Assembly (NCBI GenBank): GCA_031841125.1
Contig: CM063114.1
Location: forward strand, 31,193,266-31,257,265
DNA length: 64,000 nucleotides
Reading direction: 5' to 3'
Origin: Acanthococcus lagerstroemiae
Taxonomy: Eukaryota > Arthropoda > Insecta > Hemiptera > Eriococcidae
Below the pieces are notes generated by a model. It was not told where the DNA came from. It did not search any database and saw nothing but the letters and a program-made list of their open reading frames with translations. This document shows positions 1 through 12,812 of this stretch, piece after piece. Numbering within the stretch: position 1 is the stretch's first letter; each line of letters starts with the position of its first letter. The position numbers were made by a program, and so were the translations under genes.

Positions 1-849
1 GTGGCACCAAAAATTACGTTAAGGCACCAAGAATTGGTGCTACAATGTTTTTCAAAGGGAATAATCGCAAATGACTAGGAACACTGTCTACGTTGAAAAT
101 ACGAAAAATAGCTCTGGTGCCTGAAGGTCGGTATTCTAATACTAACTTACATATGAATTAGGGTTCAGTATTCTAACCAGATGGCGCTCGTTGCTATACA
201 CTTGATACAACTGCAACACGTTCAGGCACCAGGGTATTATATTGAATCTATATAATGTCCGCTTTTAGTGACGCCATAAATTGGCAACATAGCTTATGCG
301 AATAGTAAATTATAATTCGAATGAAGAACCGCTGTGAACTTAACAGTAAGGGCGCGAGGGATGGTGTTACTGGAAGAATACCTATTCAGGCAATTTTTTT
401 ATAACAGGAACGAATTGTTAAAACCAGTGGGCAGCTCGACTCGGGAGATTTTCAATGGGCGATTCAATGAATGCAGTTAAAGATGTCCCTGGAAAATATT
501 TGCGTGGGAAATGAAATGGTTAGGAGACGTAATACCTTTATGTATTTTCAAGGCAATTGAAAAAAGTAGATGAAAAATATTCAGTATAATAAATCAAATT
601 CCTGATCCAGTTACGAACATCCCGAAATTCGGATGCCTTACGATGACTACTACTATAATTTACAGGTCGGACTCAACAAATTCACTTCAGAAAGAATACA
701 TTTAAAAAGTCGAAAGAAAACTCGGAAGAGGATTATGGTAAAATTCACCAGAAACTAAAAACTCACAAGATAGAAGACAAAATTGTGATCCAAAATACAG
801 TAATCCAAAAAGGCGAATAAAATGAAATAAACGCCATCACTTCTTTGTC
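1..849. other. Unassigned AT-rich sequence
   Basis: No convincing gene, RNA or mobile-element structure is visible here. The window opens with short imperfect copies of a GGCACCAA motif. Reading frames are short and random. It is probably intergenic or intronic DNA on the left edge of the tandem repeat that follows. Confidence 0.4.
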
Positions 850-3250
850 AGTAAGGAGAGAAAATGGGTTTTTGATGTGAAAAAGTGTGTCTATTTGGAA
901 AAGACAAGAGAGAATTTTCTGAACAATATTGTATCTGACTTGGGGTTCGAAAATAGTAGATTTCGAGAGCCCAATACCATGTGAGTCAGAAAGTCAGTAA
1001 CATATTTCGGCCCTCTTATTAATGGGTTGAAATTTATTCGCCCTAACTGGACCACTGCTCTTGAAGATACTCATGTCCGTCTCGATTTTGCAATAAAAAT
1101 ATGGGACATGAAGGGAGATTTCGAACAAATGTTGTGTTGATATTTAAATTTTCTTCAATCAAGTCAATTTTGTCCAATTTTGCATCTAAAATTTGAATTT
1201 TGAAGACTAAATTAAGATAGGGTCGCAAAATTTCATTGAGTTTAACAAAATTGGTGACCCAACAGCCACTTTCTATTTTTTTTTTTTTTAAAGTCAAGTG
1301 AGTCACTGATTTCGAGTATCGCCCAAGATTTTTGATCGGACCCCCCTGCAGACTTTCAAATTTGAAGAAGAAAAAAACAGACTTGGAATGAAAAAAAATT
1401 AACATATTCAAACAAGGATCTCGTGGGTTGTTGATTTTGATTATCACCTCAGATTTTTTATCCGACCCTTCCGGTTCCTAAAAAAGAACCTTTTTATTTT
1501 ATAAATTAAAAGAACTTTTTCCTTTTTGTTCTTTCCCTCAGTGCGGGATGACCACTCGGTCATTTTTTCCATTTTAAATTATCTAAGGTTATTTTTGCCC
1601 CCCCCCCCCCAAAGTGGTCATTTAAGTAATTTTTGGAAAAGTTTCCTAATTAGGTCATTTTTCCATTTTCATCCCCTGAGATTTGAAGCGGTAACCTTGT
1701 CTGCGTGTTTTTATTAGGTAGGAACAACGTTCTTTCAAAAATCCGAGGAGACGATTTTTCCCCCTCCCAACCAAAAATAAAACTTTCCTCTTTTTTCCTC
1801 ACATTCGTTACATTGAGGAGAAGGGAAGAACGATTTGTATTTCATTCTGCGGAGAACATACTCACTGAAGTTCTCGGAATGATTGACCGAGAAGGGTTCT
1901 ATTTGGTTCTTGGAAATGAACAAGTATCTTTTTCATTTTCTAAGTTTGATCATTTTTGTTCAGTTTACAAAATTTTGTTTTGGTCGAGTGAATGAGTGAA
2001 AAATTCAGATTGTGTTGTGTTCACTTTTCCAATTCAGCAAGGTCCAAAGGAAGTAATTGAAAAATTGAAAGGAAAATCAGAAAAAGATTATAATGCACCA
2101 CAAACAAAATTTTCGATCGACATGAAAAAATTTATCCATTTAGAGGAGATAAGGGAGACTTTTCTTACCAATACTGTATCTGACTTCAGGTACGTAAATA
2201 GCGAATTTTGAGAGCCTGTAATGCTATTTCCTTCGAGAGCTAAGTGACAAGTTCCTGCTCTCTTTTTAGGGAGTTGGCATTTATTAGCCCCGGCACGAAA
2301 CCATTGTTCTTGAAGATGACTGTCCATCTCATCTGGATGTGTCTCAATTTTGCAATAAAAATAGAAAGCGGGTAGAAATTTGGTGATACACTCTAATGTT
2401 GTGTTGATAGTTTGATTTTCTTTAATCGAGTCAATTTTGTCCATTCTACGTTTGAAATTAGAATTTTGAGGACTCAACTGCGATACAATCACAAAATCTC
2501 ATCAAGGTTAACAAAACTGGTATCTCTAAAACCCTTTTCTGGTTATTTTCGACCAAGTCAAGTGCCGCCCCAGATTTTTTATCTGACCCTATGCAGAGCC
2601 CCAAATTTGAAATAAAAGGAAAAACTGGTTGAAATCATAATAAATTAAACTATCCAAATAAGGATCTTATGGGTCGCTGATTTCGAATATCACTTCAGAT
2701 TTTTGATCCGATCCCCCGTGGGAGAAAAACACTGCAAAATTGACTCGACGTACAAAATCAAAGTATCAAAGCAAGGTTTTATGGGTCACTGATTTCAAAC
2801 ACTGCTTCAGATTTTTCATTCGACCCTGATGTGGGCCCATAAATACAAATTTAATCCCTTCATATGAGCCCCATCGACTTCGTTGAAAAAACTGAACAAG
2901 TTATCGGAATAGGAATTTTTGGGTCACCGATTGCAAAACTTCAAACAGATTATGGTCCAAGCCAGATTTTGGTTCGCTGTATTCGAAAATTTGATCAGAT
3001 ATTTAATTCGATCCAAATTAGCGCCCCGAATGCATTTCCCCCTGCTTCCAAAGGGCCAATTGGCGGAGTATTCTACCAGATAAGAAAAAAGAAACTCTTC
3101 ATTTTTGGAATGAGAAGATTTTCTAACCTCGATCATTTGTTTAGTTTACATTTTATTTTTGTTGAGTGAAAATTTTGGATTATAGTGTGTTCAATTTTTC
3201 AAGTCAGCGCCTATTCTAAGCTTTTTCTTCTTTGACCTATCCAAACCAAA
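850..3250. repeat. Diverged ~1.2-kb tandem repeat, about two copies
   Basis: Two diverged copies of the same sequence lie head to tail. Block 860-1480 matches 2105-2620: both share a GTATCTGACTT stretch, a TTGCAATAAAAATA stretch, a TGTTGTGTTGATA stretch and a TCAATTTTGTCC stretch in the same order. Block 1890-2045 matches 3080-3215 around TTTGATCATTTTTGTTCAGTTTAC. The offset is about 1.2 kb. Inside lies a shorter subrepeat of roughly 117 bp that reads like GGGTCGCTGATTTCGAATA and ends near GATTTTTGATCCGACCC, seen near 1307, 1424, 2672 and 2790. Related single units occur near 38320 and 53640. No coding potential is evident; the short frames inside are accidental. Confidence 0.7.
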
Positions 3251-3762
3251 AAAACTTCCGGTTTTATCGCAGTTTTTCTTTGTTTCAACACCCCTCCCCC
3301 CTCTCTAAAAAATATTCAAGTAAGTATGTAATATTTTTGACTCGAAAATTTAAAAAATAATAATAATCCTTGAGAGAAAAAATGGATGAGGGGATCATAC
3401 CCAACAACTTCCCGCAATAATACCTTTGCTGGAAATTATTTCATTTTCGAACGTGTAATAGTCCTAAACATTTAAACAGTTAGTACGTGAGCATTCCTCA
3501 GTTATCAGTTAACAAAGTGAGATAATCAATTTCTTTATTAATGAGCATTTGAAACAGTTTGGAAAGCCATCTTATATATTCTCTATTTGGATCAGGGTTT
3601 TCTGTTCACGGCCCGGCATCTTGTTTGAAAGTCACTCAGTTCATGAGAACATGATCCTTGATCCATTCCAAATGGTGCTGATGCGAATGACAAATGAAGT
3701 AGGCTTTTATTATAGAAATCTTACTTATTAGTGGCATTATCCCGTGGAATCATTTGGTGGAG

Positions 3763-3860
3763 CGTATGGCGATGCACGCATGCCAAAATAGCCCCCAGAC
3801 ACCGCATCCCTGGCCCCGGAAACTACCCTTTCGAATATTGCGTTGGCGATCAGAGGTGAT
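3763..3860 (+). repeat. Dispersed repeat family R-A, copy 1
   Basis: A GC-rich 100-bp block containing CAGACACCGCATCCC and CCCGGAAACTACCCTTTCGA. The same block is found in reverse orientation at 13870-13960 and at 53237-53345. All three share the GGCGATGC...GGAAACTA order, so this is one dispersed repeat family of unknown class. Confidence 0.55.
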
Positions 3861-4019
3861 ACCTTGAGGCTGGCATTTCACCTATCTTTTTAATGTGGAT
3901 TCGCCCTTCCTGCCAGTACCACTATCGGACACCCGAGGCAACATTCACTCAGTGTTGACCGGGAATTCAGGTGGCACTCAGCCGAACGCGGCGTCCTTCC
4001 TCCCCCTCACCTCCAGCTT

Positions 4020-5055
4020 TCATAGCCTTGATTCGTGTGAATTTTATTCAGAAATTTGATAATTCTCTATCATTTCGGTTTTAAAATGAAGAGTCTTCCT
4101 GCCTTATAATTCATTGTAAAATGTAACTGACAGCTGTCTCCGGGAACTTGAATCAGCAAAGAAAAATCGAAATCGAACTGGGAACTTTGACTAGCCGTGG
4201 CGGCTTACTCGTCTTCGTTACTTACGAATGCTGAAAAGCTGAACTAAGCAAAAGAGCCCATCGCGCGTTCTAATTAAATTATAACCCTTTTTGAAATTGA
4301 AAATCAGTCAACCCTTTCTCGTATAATAAGCGTCGCGGTCGCTTCAATCGAACATCTTTGAAGATAGAATCTCATTTTTAAAATAAGATAATATCGGAGT
4401 TTAATATGGCGCCCATCAAAATATATATTTCGTGACGGTATCTTGGTACCCGGAGCCGGATACTCAACAGTGTTCGACGTTTTAAGAGACGATCCGAGCT
4501 CGATCCCATTTGCATCAAACGATGTAGTACTTTTTCCCCCCGAAAAAACATACAAGGAAAAATCTCGGAATTTTTTAGTCGACAGGAGCGACACGACTTG
4601 CGATAGGAGACACGAGACGGACGACGACTCCATCTTAATATATTCTCGTTATTGAATGCAAATAAAAACGTACACCTCCGGTACCGATACCTTTGTCTTC
4701 GACAATGTATATAGAAATGCTGCGAATATTCTGCAGCATGAATAATGCCCAATAAGATATGGAAAACGGCAAAGGGAATTTGTTGGCGAAATTTTCGCAG
4801 AACGTGTAAATGCGGGAAAGATTCAGCGAGCATTTCATTCTGTGAGTTGGAATAACGAAGTATTCGACGGTAGTTGGAAATAAAGAGAATGAAAAATAAG
4901 CGGAACAGGAGACTGTTTCATTTATTAAGTACATAATATCTTTTTATACGATATCGCGTTGAGTGAAAAAACGGTGCACCTATACTTCTTGTTTGATAAA
5001 AAGTTACCCTAGTTGATACGGATTAGCGAATCGAATTTGATTTTAGTGAATAAGA
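4020..5055. other. Unassigned non-repetitive sequence
   Basis: Balanced composition with frequent CG dinucleotides and no recognised repeat. Frames of 70-150 residues run here on both strands, overlap one another and resemble no known protein. It looks like old unique intronic or intergenic DNA. Confidence 0.35.
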
Positions 5056-5059
5056 AGCA

Positions 5060-5395
5060 TGGATGAAACTATAGGGGGTGTGGGGGTTGAACCCCTCCCC
5101 TCCCCCCGAAAATTTGGCAGTCGGCAAATTTTAAGACTGTTCATTTGACCCCCCCCCTATAATTTGACAGTCGGCAAATTTTGAAACTGTTCATTTGAAT
5201 CTTCATTTTTTATGCATATTTGTTTGTTTATTTATTTTCTTTTTCAATTAAAAAATAGGCAAATTTTTAATTTCTTGAGTATTTTGTCGGCGAATTTTTA
5301 GTTTTCAAAAAATATTTGTCGGTAAATTTTTCTTCTCCATCTTTCCAAAGTAAAAGTCAAATTTCGTTTCTGAAAATGGAGTACCCTGGACTCCT
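5060..5395. repeat. Dispersed repeat family R-B, copy 1 (possible MITE)
   Basis: The block starts near GATGAAACTATAGGGGG and ends near GTCAAATTTCGTTTCTG. It contains CAGTCGGCAAATTTT twice and a TTTGTCGGCAAATTTT-like unit. The same order of motifs is found at 8426-8702. The two ends are weakly inverted (GAAACT at the left, the reverse complement of AATTTCGT at the right, each next to a G/C run). I could not find a target duplication, so the mobile-element class is uncertain. Confidence 0.55.
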
Positions 5396-5774
5396 GTTAG
5401 AGGACTAGTCAATCAAAAGCAGAAGATTTCAAGCTGAGTATCGAACGTTATTTGAAAGGTTGAAACAAAGCTGGAATGTGGAAGACATTTCGAAAATCTA
5501 AGGCGGTAGCAAACGTTGAATTTCAAATTTCAATGACTATTCGAACTGCCAGCGCGAAAGAGTCGACCTCTATAATTTTAGGCACGTAAAAAAAAAGGAA
5601 CTATTGCAACCCTACATATTTTAGAAAAATTCAACAGATTGAAATGAAAATGGTCTTAATGGAAGGAAAATGTTATGTACTATAAATTAAGTCTTAATCA
5701 TTTTTTCGATAAACGCTTTTGTTTCCATGATATTTTGAGATTTCTTCATATGCCTGTAATAGTATATTACACAC

Positions 5775-5876
5775 CAAGAGTCAAAAGTGAGTGTTTACAT
5801 GGCGAGGGAAAGTCTGCGAACGAGCGTAGCGAGTGAGCAATTCCTGAGTCATGTAAACACTCACTTTTGACTCTTG
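5775..5876. repeat. Perfect 26-bp inverted repeat with 50-bp loop
   Basis: The left arm at 5775-5800 (CAAGAGTCAAAAGTGAGTGT plus TTACAT) is the exact reverse complement of 5851-5876. The 50-bp spacer contains a second smaller symmetry around GAGCGTAGCGAGTGAGC. No frame runs through it. It could be a very small foldback MITE or a hairpin-RNA source; the sequence alone does not decide. Confidence 0.8.
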
Positions 5877-6195
5877 TTGTGGAAGATATTTTTTATACTA
5901 CTTGATGAGAAGCGGCAATGTTTTTCGCTGACATAGTCTGTATTTTTTTTTTTCCATCTATTTAATTATTTAAATTATAGACAGGTGACTTTTGTGTGCG
6001 TAATTAATTCAGAAATTTAATTTGCTCAGTTAATTACTACAAAGCACAGTATCACCTTCAGTTTGTTTCACATTCACAAACAGCATACACAGGTAGTGGC
6101 CAGTAAAGACGTAACGACGGTTAACAACAAACAGTAGCAGCTGTACTACATCGTGAATATTTAAATGCGTTCCTAAGTCACTATTTTGTTATTCC

Positions 6196-6280
6196 TTCTA
6201 TGGCCGAGTGGTTAGAGACGATCGCTGCATTTCAGTCAAATGTTTCAATGGACGCGGGTTCGATTCCCCAATACAAAATT
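6196..6280 (+). repeat. tRNA-like sequence (tRNA pseudogene or SINE head)
   Basis: An RNA polymerase III A box (TGGCCGAGTGGTTAGAG) is followed about 45 bp later by a B box (GGGTTCGATTCCCC). The acceptor-stem halves that would flank them do not pair, so this is not a working tRNA gene. It resembles tRNA-derived SINE heads seen elsewhere in the window but is not the same family as SINE-1 or SINE-2. Confidence 0.5.
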
Positions 6281-6480
6281 ACTAGCCAGCAATTTTTTCC
6301 TGTAAAAACGCTTTACATTGAGGCACATTTACTTTACATGCAGGTTTTGTTAGCACTCGATGCATGAATGATAGGCGCTTCTTGTCGTCTGTGAAACACC
6401 AACGTAAACATTGCCTTTCTGATCAAGTATACGTAGTATAAAAATGAAATATTCCCCTAAATCAGGGTTACAAGGTAAAT

Positions 6481-6551
6481 GACTACAGCTCGCCACCGCT
6501 TTGAGCAGCCCAAAATCTGTTGTTACTAGATTCTCTGAGAAAGTTGAACTC
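6481..6551 (+). repeat. Direct repeat flanking the minisatellite, left copy
   Basis: About 70 bp containing GCCACCGCTTTGAGCAGCCC and CTGTTGTTACTAGATTCTCTG. It recurs in the same orientation at 7594-7683, on the other side of the TCACTCAG array. Confidence 0.75.
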
Positions 6552-6774
6552 GACCGTTTTTCTATTCCCCTTCGCCTTTCTCAGCTAAGGCGTTTTTTTT
6601 TTGTTTTTTTTTGTAAAACGGTTTCACTCCTATCCATAATTTTATCACCAGTGTTCGCATCACGTCTCCAGTACTCAGTATAAGGATATGATGCGACTCA
6701 ATCGACCCATATGACACGTTCATTTTCTCCTCTTGTGAATCCGATAGGTGAAATTGGGAAAATTCTATGTCAGT

Positions 6775-7580
6775 GATTCACTCATTCACTCAGTCACTTA
6801 CTTATTTAGTGATTCACTCACTTATTCAGTCATTCATTCATTTTCTAATTTAGTTATTCATTCACATCGTCACTCCATTACTCACTGAGTTAGTAATTCG
6901 CTCACTCAGTCAATCAAACGCTTATTTATTGAGTTACATATTCACATCGTCATTCCATCACTCACTGAGCTACTGATTCACTCACTCACTCAGTCATTCA
7001 CTCATTTATTTAGTGATTCTTTCGAGTCACTCGCTTACATATCTAGTGGTTCACTCAGTCACTCACTTACTTATTCAGTTATACACACAGTTACTGAATA
7101 ACTTACTCAGTGACTCAGTGATTCACTCACTCACTCACTCAGTCACTCGTTTACTCATTGAGTTATTCACTGAGTCACTTACTCAGTGACTCAGTGATTC
7201 ACTCAGTCAATCACTTATTTATTGAGTTATTCACTCAGTTAGTCTACCACTCACTCAATTACTCCCTTAGTTATTTAGTGATTCACTCACTTACTTAGTT
7301 ATTCATTTATTTTGTAATTAGTTATTTATTCACTTCCTCACTCCGTCACTCGCCTAATTAGTCAGTAATTCACTCACTCACTCACTCACTCATTCGCTTA
7401 CTTATTTAGTGATTCACTCAGTCACTCACTTACTTATTCAGTTATACACACAGTTACTCAATCACTTACTCAGTGACTCAGTGATTCACTCACTCCCTCA
7501 GTCACTCGTTTACTCATTGAGTTATTCACTCAGTTACTCAGTCACTCACCCAGTGATTTAGTGATTCACTCACTTACTCT
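6775..7580. repeat. TCACTCAG-type minisatellite with higher-order units
   Basis: About 800 bp made almost wholly of permutations of CACTCACT, CACTCAGT, TTATTTAGTGATT and TCATTCA. Larger blocks are repeated: AGTTATACACACAGTTACT followed by CACTTACTCAGTGACTCAGT and CACTCGTTTACTCATTGAG occurs near 7076-7200 and again near 7438-7530. The array is therefore a short tandem repeat that has also been duplicated in longer units. Confidence 0.85.
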
Positions 7581-7593
7581 ACCATTTGTAAAC

Positions 7594-7690
7594 GACTATA
7601 GCGCGCCACCGCTTTGAGCAGCCCGAAATCTGTTGTTACTAGATTCTCTGTTTGACCTAGAGCTTGAAATTTGAGAAAGTTGAACATTTT
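7594..7690 (+). repeat. Direct repeat flanking the minisatellite, right copy
   Basis: This matches 6481-6551 at GCCACCGCTTTGAGCAGCCC and the following TTACTAGATTCTCTG, and then again at GAGAAAGTTGAAC. It carries an extra 22 bp or so before the last motif. Confidence 0.75.
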
Positions 7691-8425
7691 ATTAAAATCT
7701 AAAAGTTGAAATCAAAAGACTTGTTTTCTAATGTCATAAGCTGAATCCAATAGCCAATGTTGTATTGTTTAATTTACGGTCTTTGGTCCTGGTGAATATT
7801 CGGGCCGTACATCCGTCAGATCGCGTCGCTATCGAGTCGAAGAAATGAGTAGCAAAAGGTAAATCTACACATTTTTCCAATTAATGTACATCATTAAAGT
7901 TGAAATATCTCGAAAATTAAGACGTTTTTGAAGTATTTAAAGAGAAACGAATTTTTCGAACAACGAATTTTCTTTCGAATAAGACTAATTTTATACCTAG
8001 ATTCCAAAATTTGCTACATATTTCAAAAACTTCACCTTTTGCTCGCTGATAAGAGTGTTCGATACTACGCTGTACGGCCCGATAGAAAGGAAATTCAGTC
8101 AGGAACAAAAGTCAAAACTCCATGTGTTTTCCCATAAGAACGAAAGGGAACTTCTGACACGGATTCCTCCAATCCAAATCGACAGGAAACTTTGTAGTTT
8201 TTTATTTATTTTATTAGATTTTTTTGAATCAATTTAGGAGAAGAATCAGAGGAAATTCAGAAAAAAAGATCACCAAGAGTAAACAACGACCACCTCAATG
8301 TGTAAAGGAAATTGTGTGTTCCTCTCAAGTATTTCTAACATCCCTCCACCTTACCCTCTCAGAATAGGGTATGCTCATGTGCGTAAATGTGAGTGCTTGG
8401 GGGATAAGGTTCCAATCTGCATCTG
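7691..8425. other. Unassigned sequence
   Basis: Mixed AT-rich DNA. Overlapping short frames occur at 7917-8237 on both strands, none of them protein-like. No repeat or RNA structure was recognised. Confidence 0.3.
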
Positions 8426-8702
8426 CAGGGACGAAACTATGGGGAGGGGGTGATGTCATACCTCATATAATTAGGCAGTCAGCAAATTTTGAAGCTGTTT
8501 ATTTGAATCTTTTATTTTCTAAGAACGTTTCTTTGTTTATTTATTTATTTATTCAATTAAAAAATATTTTGATTGAAAAATCTCCGAATTTTCAAGTTTT
8601 TAGAAAATTTTGTCGGCAATTTTTTAGTTAAAAGAAAATATTTGTCGGCAAATTTTCCTTCTCCGCCCCCTCCCCCAAACTGAAAGTCAAGTTTCGCCTC
8701 TG
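8426..8702. repeat. Dispersed repeat family R-B, copy 2 (possible hAT-like MITE)
   Basis: It begins CAGGGACGAAACTATGGGG and ends with the inverted counterpart AAGTTTCGCCTCTG. Next to the ends lie G-rich and C-rich runs that are also inverted. Inside are the AATTTTGTCGGCAA motifs shared with 5060-5395. Terminal CAG...CTG ends suit hAT-type elements, but the flanks (TGCATCTG left, ACAATAAG right) are not a duplication. Confidence 0.5.
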
Positions 8703-11700
8703 ACAATAAGTACGGACGGCAGCTTCTGGCAAGTCAAGAGGTTATGACCTACAACAGATTCTGATCTGCAGATTGCTGCATTTTACCACGTTTACTACTG
8801 AAATTGGCAAAATCGCTGACTCCGCTTTGATTAACTGAGCCACTACCAGTGCGAAGCGAATAAAAGGGTAATTCTCAGAAAAAGTCCTCATTTCCATTAT
8901 TGTATGCTATTACATCGAATACTAGATGTACTACACCTTATTTTTTTTTTAGATATATTACTGAGTATTATCCTCTCAATCTGTTCCCATCATGAAATAT
9001 GAGTGCCTCCTCCCCAGTGGTGTTCCCAAGAAATATCTCGAGGGGGGGAGGGCTCAATAAATTTGATAACTGACTACTGCAAACAATTTTTTTGTATTCG
9101 CATTGATTACAAAAATTAAGGATAATAAAACTGTAAATGTAAAAAAAGTTGATGAAAAAGTAAAAAGAAATGTATTTCAATCAACGATGAAGCCAATGAA
9201 AGAATGAACAATAAACATATTGCGAAAATATGCAGTGTTAGATTATTATTATTCCCATTTATCGTTGCATTTACTGATTGAAAATATTTGTAAAAAAATT
9301 GCGGGCATTTTTAATTATATTACTTTCTTGTACGGGGGTTTTCGATTTACCTGGCAGTTTTATTGTTTCAACCAAATGTTTGAAAATTTCTCAGGTTTGA
9401 ACTTAACATGACGTACATTGGGATTCGAAGTTGACGTAGTTTTCGATAGCGATATTTTCCCAGCAGAGGAACCACTCGCTCGATTTACTCGTATTTCCCT
9501 CGTCTCCATTCTCTTTCGGTTCTTTTGATTTTGCTGACCACCTGAGTATCATTTTAAGTTTTCCAGAAGGTTTGAAATATTCAACATTTGATAGTCAGTC
9601 GTGAAAAAGAATTTTACTGCATCAATTTTACAAGCTTACAAATGAATGGCGAGATGGCGACGAACGAAAATGATGATAAGATGGTGCAACTTTTTATCAG
9701 TGTGGCCAGTTAAGAGGGAATGAAAATGTATTAGGAAAAATAATTACGAAACTACGTAGCAACCGATAGGATCGCTGAGATTAGACTTTTTTTTAATTTT
9801 ATTGTTTTCAGTGCTAAATTTCCACCGTTTCGCGTTATTTTTTCGAGGAGGGGCTGAGCCCCCGAGCCTCCCTATGAGAACAGCCCTGCTCCTCCACTGT
9901 GTGCGTTATAAATCGCTGATATTCCCGAAAATTCCAAAGCCGTGGCACGTTACCACTGGTATATCAAATTTCTGTGTCTTAATGTTGATGTAACTGAGCA
10001 ATATTTTTGGAGACCATGACATGAGAATTTATTTGAGGGGGATGCCAGCCTCTTTTCTATATTACTTTTTTTCAGAAATTCTCCGCAAAATTGAAAAGAT
10101 GTTGCTCGTTTCGCTCGCAAATGAGTGTTTTTAATGATTTTTAGGGATCAAACCCCTGGAATCTATCCCGATAGAAGAATTCCAAGTACGGGACGTGATC
10201 AGTTCTAGGGCCTAATTGGTTCTAACGTTCAGTTGTATGCCATTACAGAATTGTTCTCATTCTCTGGCACTCCAAAAGCCCCAAAATGCAATTAGGGTTC
10301 CCCTCTCTTTTTATACTTTGAAGTCAGCTTCAAATTGTGCCAATACTGCGTTGTTATTTAGTATACATAAATAACGCTGGGTGGAGAAGCGAAATACGGA
10401 AACAAAAACCTTTTATAAAAATTATGAATGCTTTCGCACGCTCACATAAACTTCAAAATATTTTCGAATGGTTGGTTCTACGAACGTATAACTAGAATAA
10501 GAGCTATAACCGTAGTAGGTTTACCTAAAATAAAATACTATACGCTGTCTATTCACGTAGCCATTGTTCGGTTTGTATGTCTTTTTTTTTATTTCTTTTT
10601 CGAATAAACGTATAGGATGCTAAATATATTTTTCGTATCGGTGCAGAATGGCCTAGCCAGTGTGGTACAGATTGGAGTACACTTTACGACCTCCATTGTT
10701 TGGCGCGATGAGAAATACACTCCGCTGAAGTATTGAAATTTTACAGCTTCGGTTATTCTTGTTGCAAACCGACTTCCTGCTCGATTAATATTTTATAACT
10801 CGGCACCTTCGGATCCTTAATCGAAATAAGGATCCTCGGCGGGGTTGGGTAGAAAAACTCGCGTATTCGAGCTCAATTTAGCGTGAAAACCCAGCCAGCG
10901 TGTTCGATTTCCTAGTGCTCTTTACTCGCTGATGTTTGAAAAAAGGACGTCGTTTTGTTTTTCTCGTTGGTCGTCGTGCTTGGCAAGTGTTTAGACATTT
11001 TTCGAGTTGTGTTCTAGACCATCACTTAGGAATTTTAGACTCGAGCTCGATACAGAATATTATTGAGGAAAAATGCAGACCATACCCAGCCTCTTACATC
11101 AACGAGGGAAAATAACAGTTTTGGAAAGCAAATTTCAGCGGTATATTGCATTTTTTAGGCGAATAAAAAAAACATTTGACTTTTGCCGGGTGTATTGGTT
11201 TGATTTGTTCTCTGGTTACCGCCCTGATTAAGATAAGGTTTTTAAAAGGGAGGAATAGTAAGCAAGATGTGCATCCCATGACAACGTTTCACATTACTAA
11301 GAAGGCTGAGGGAAAAAAATTCATAGTTATGTATTCATATGTTTCTCTCAGATAGACTTTGAGAGAAAGATAGAGGTTGATAGGGGCAACCATTTCGCGC
11401 TTCCTTCAATGTCTTGGCAAGTATTCTTAATTTCTGAATAACCAATGTAATTCGAAGAAATATCACTCTAGAGCTCTTTACAGGGTGTCTCAATGTACGT
11501 GACCTTCCTTCAGCTGAGTAAATAATCAACTCATCTTGACAGTGTGTCGAAATGTTCACCTGATTGTGACTTGAAGGGGCAGAGATACAGACATTTGAAG
11601 AGATTGTGTTCAGCATTAATGGAAAATCTTTTCATTAGCATTGCTTTTGGTTATAATAGAAGATAGTGCTGAAAGATAAAAATACCAGAATTGGATTAAC

Positions 11701-11999
11701 AGGGTGTTGACAAAATCAATTTTTGCTGAAAATTAAATACAAGGATTTTCATATTTTATGTATTCCCAATTTTCTACAAAAATTATTCTCTGAATCCTGC
11801 GACTTTGTCGCGGTAAACGATTCGCTTCTCCGCATCTTCCAAAAATACTCCTTAGCTCCACTTCCATCTATTTCAGTTTTTGAGTTTTAGAATTTAGATA
11901 AATTGAATGCATTATATCGAAAATTATGATTTTTAAATTTTTATTGTTTCTATTAAATCTGTAGAAAGTACCGGGCCAGTGACCTAGAGGGCCCAGGAC
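8703..11999. other. Unassigned sequence, mostly unique
   Basis: About 3.3 kb without a recognisable gene. A G-rich scar sits near 9030-9060 and a GGGGCTGAGCCCC palindrome near 9850. From about 10640 to 11080 the DNA is CG-containing and free of repeats. None of the short frames resembles a protein. Confidence 0.35.
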
Positions 12000-12781
12000 C
12001 AGGGACGTACCGACAGGAGGTAGGGGGGAACTTATCCCCCCGTAGGAATTTTTTACTCAGCAGTTGGAAAAATTTACCATTTCAGTCAGGCGGAGTTGGG
12101 AAAATCCAACTAGTCAAAAGTTCTTTTATTTTTATTTTTAGGGTATTTGCCCGCGCTGCATGCACCCTATTGCAATCGAATTTTCATCATCATCATCATG
12201 TTTTTCTTTAAATACGACTGAATTGTTTACAGATCATAGTTCAGTTTTAGTTCAGTTTCGTTCCCCGTCAACTGCTGCCGTCTATTGATAAGTTGGTCTA
12301 CTATTATGAATCAATATATCCTCTCTGTCACGATTTACGAATGCAACTTGGAAAGATGAAAATAAAAGATTCTCATTCTGGCGTTTGTGCTTCGTGGCGT
12401 ATATTTGTTTTATCGCATAGACGTTGGACGTTGGTACTGTGTCTGAATATTAGCTTCAAAGCTTCAGCATTTCCGATTTGGTTTTGTTTTATCAATACCA
12501 CTGAGATGCGGAAAAGCCGGAAGTATTTTGCAGGTTTGGGATAATTTCGAGAAGCTAGAAGTTGGAAGCTAAAAGTTTTTCAGCTTCAGCAAACACCCTC
12601 TTACTACCTCGCTATCTGCGAAGTAGCTTGTTCTGCTTGCTCTTTGACGCTTGGGAATTGAGTTGTGAAGTTGGGAATATCTAATCTAACAAGTCAAAAG
12701 GTTTTTTTCATTTTCAACTTTGATGTTTGGGAATTTTGAGTTGAGTCATCAGTTGGAAAAATCCAATAAGTCAATCAACAG

Positions 12782-12812
<31 letters not shown>

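Noticed and set aside
48..3240. Protein-coding potential in the left tandem repeat
   Set aside because: Frames are not conserved between the two copies of the repeat and contain different stops.
4304..4934. Overlapping minus-strand frames of 99-151 codons
   Set aside because: They overlap each other and a plus-strand frame, lack domains, and have no splice or promoter context. They look like chance frames in CG-containing DNA.
6196..6280. A functional tRNA gene
   Set aside because: A and B boxes are good but the acceptor stem does not pair and no clear anticodon loop can be drawn.
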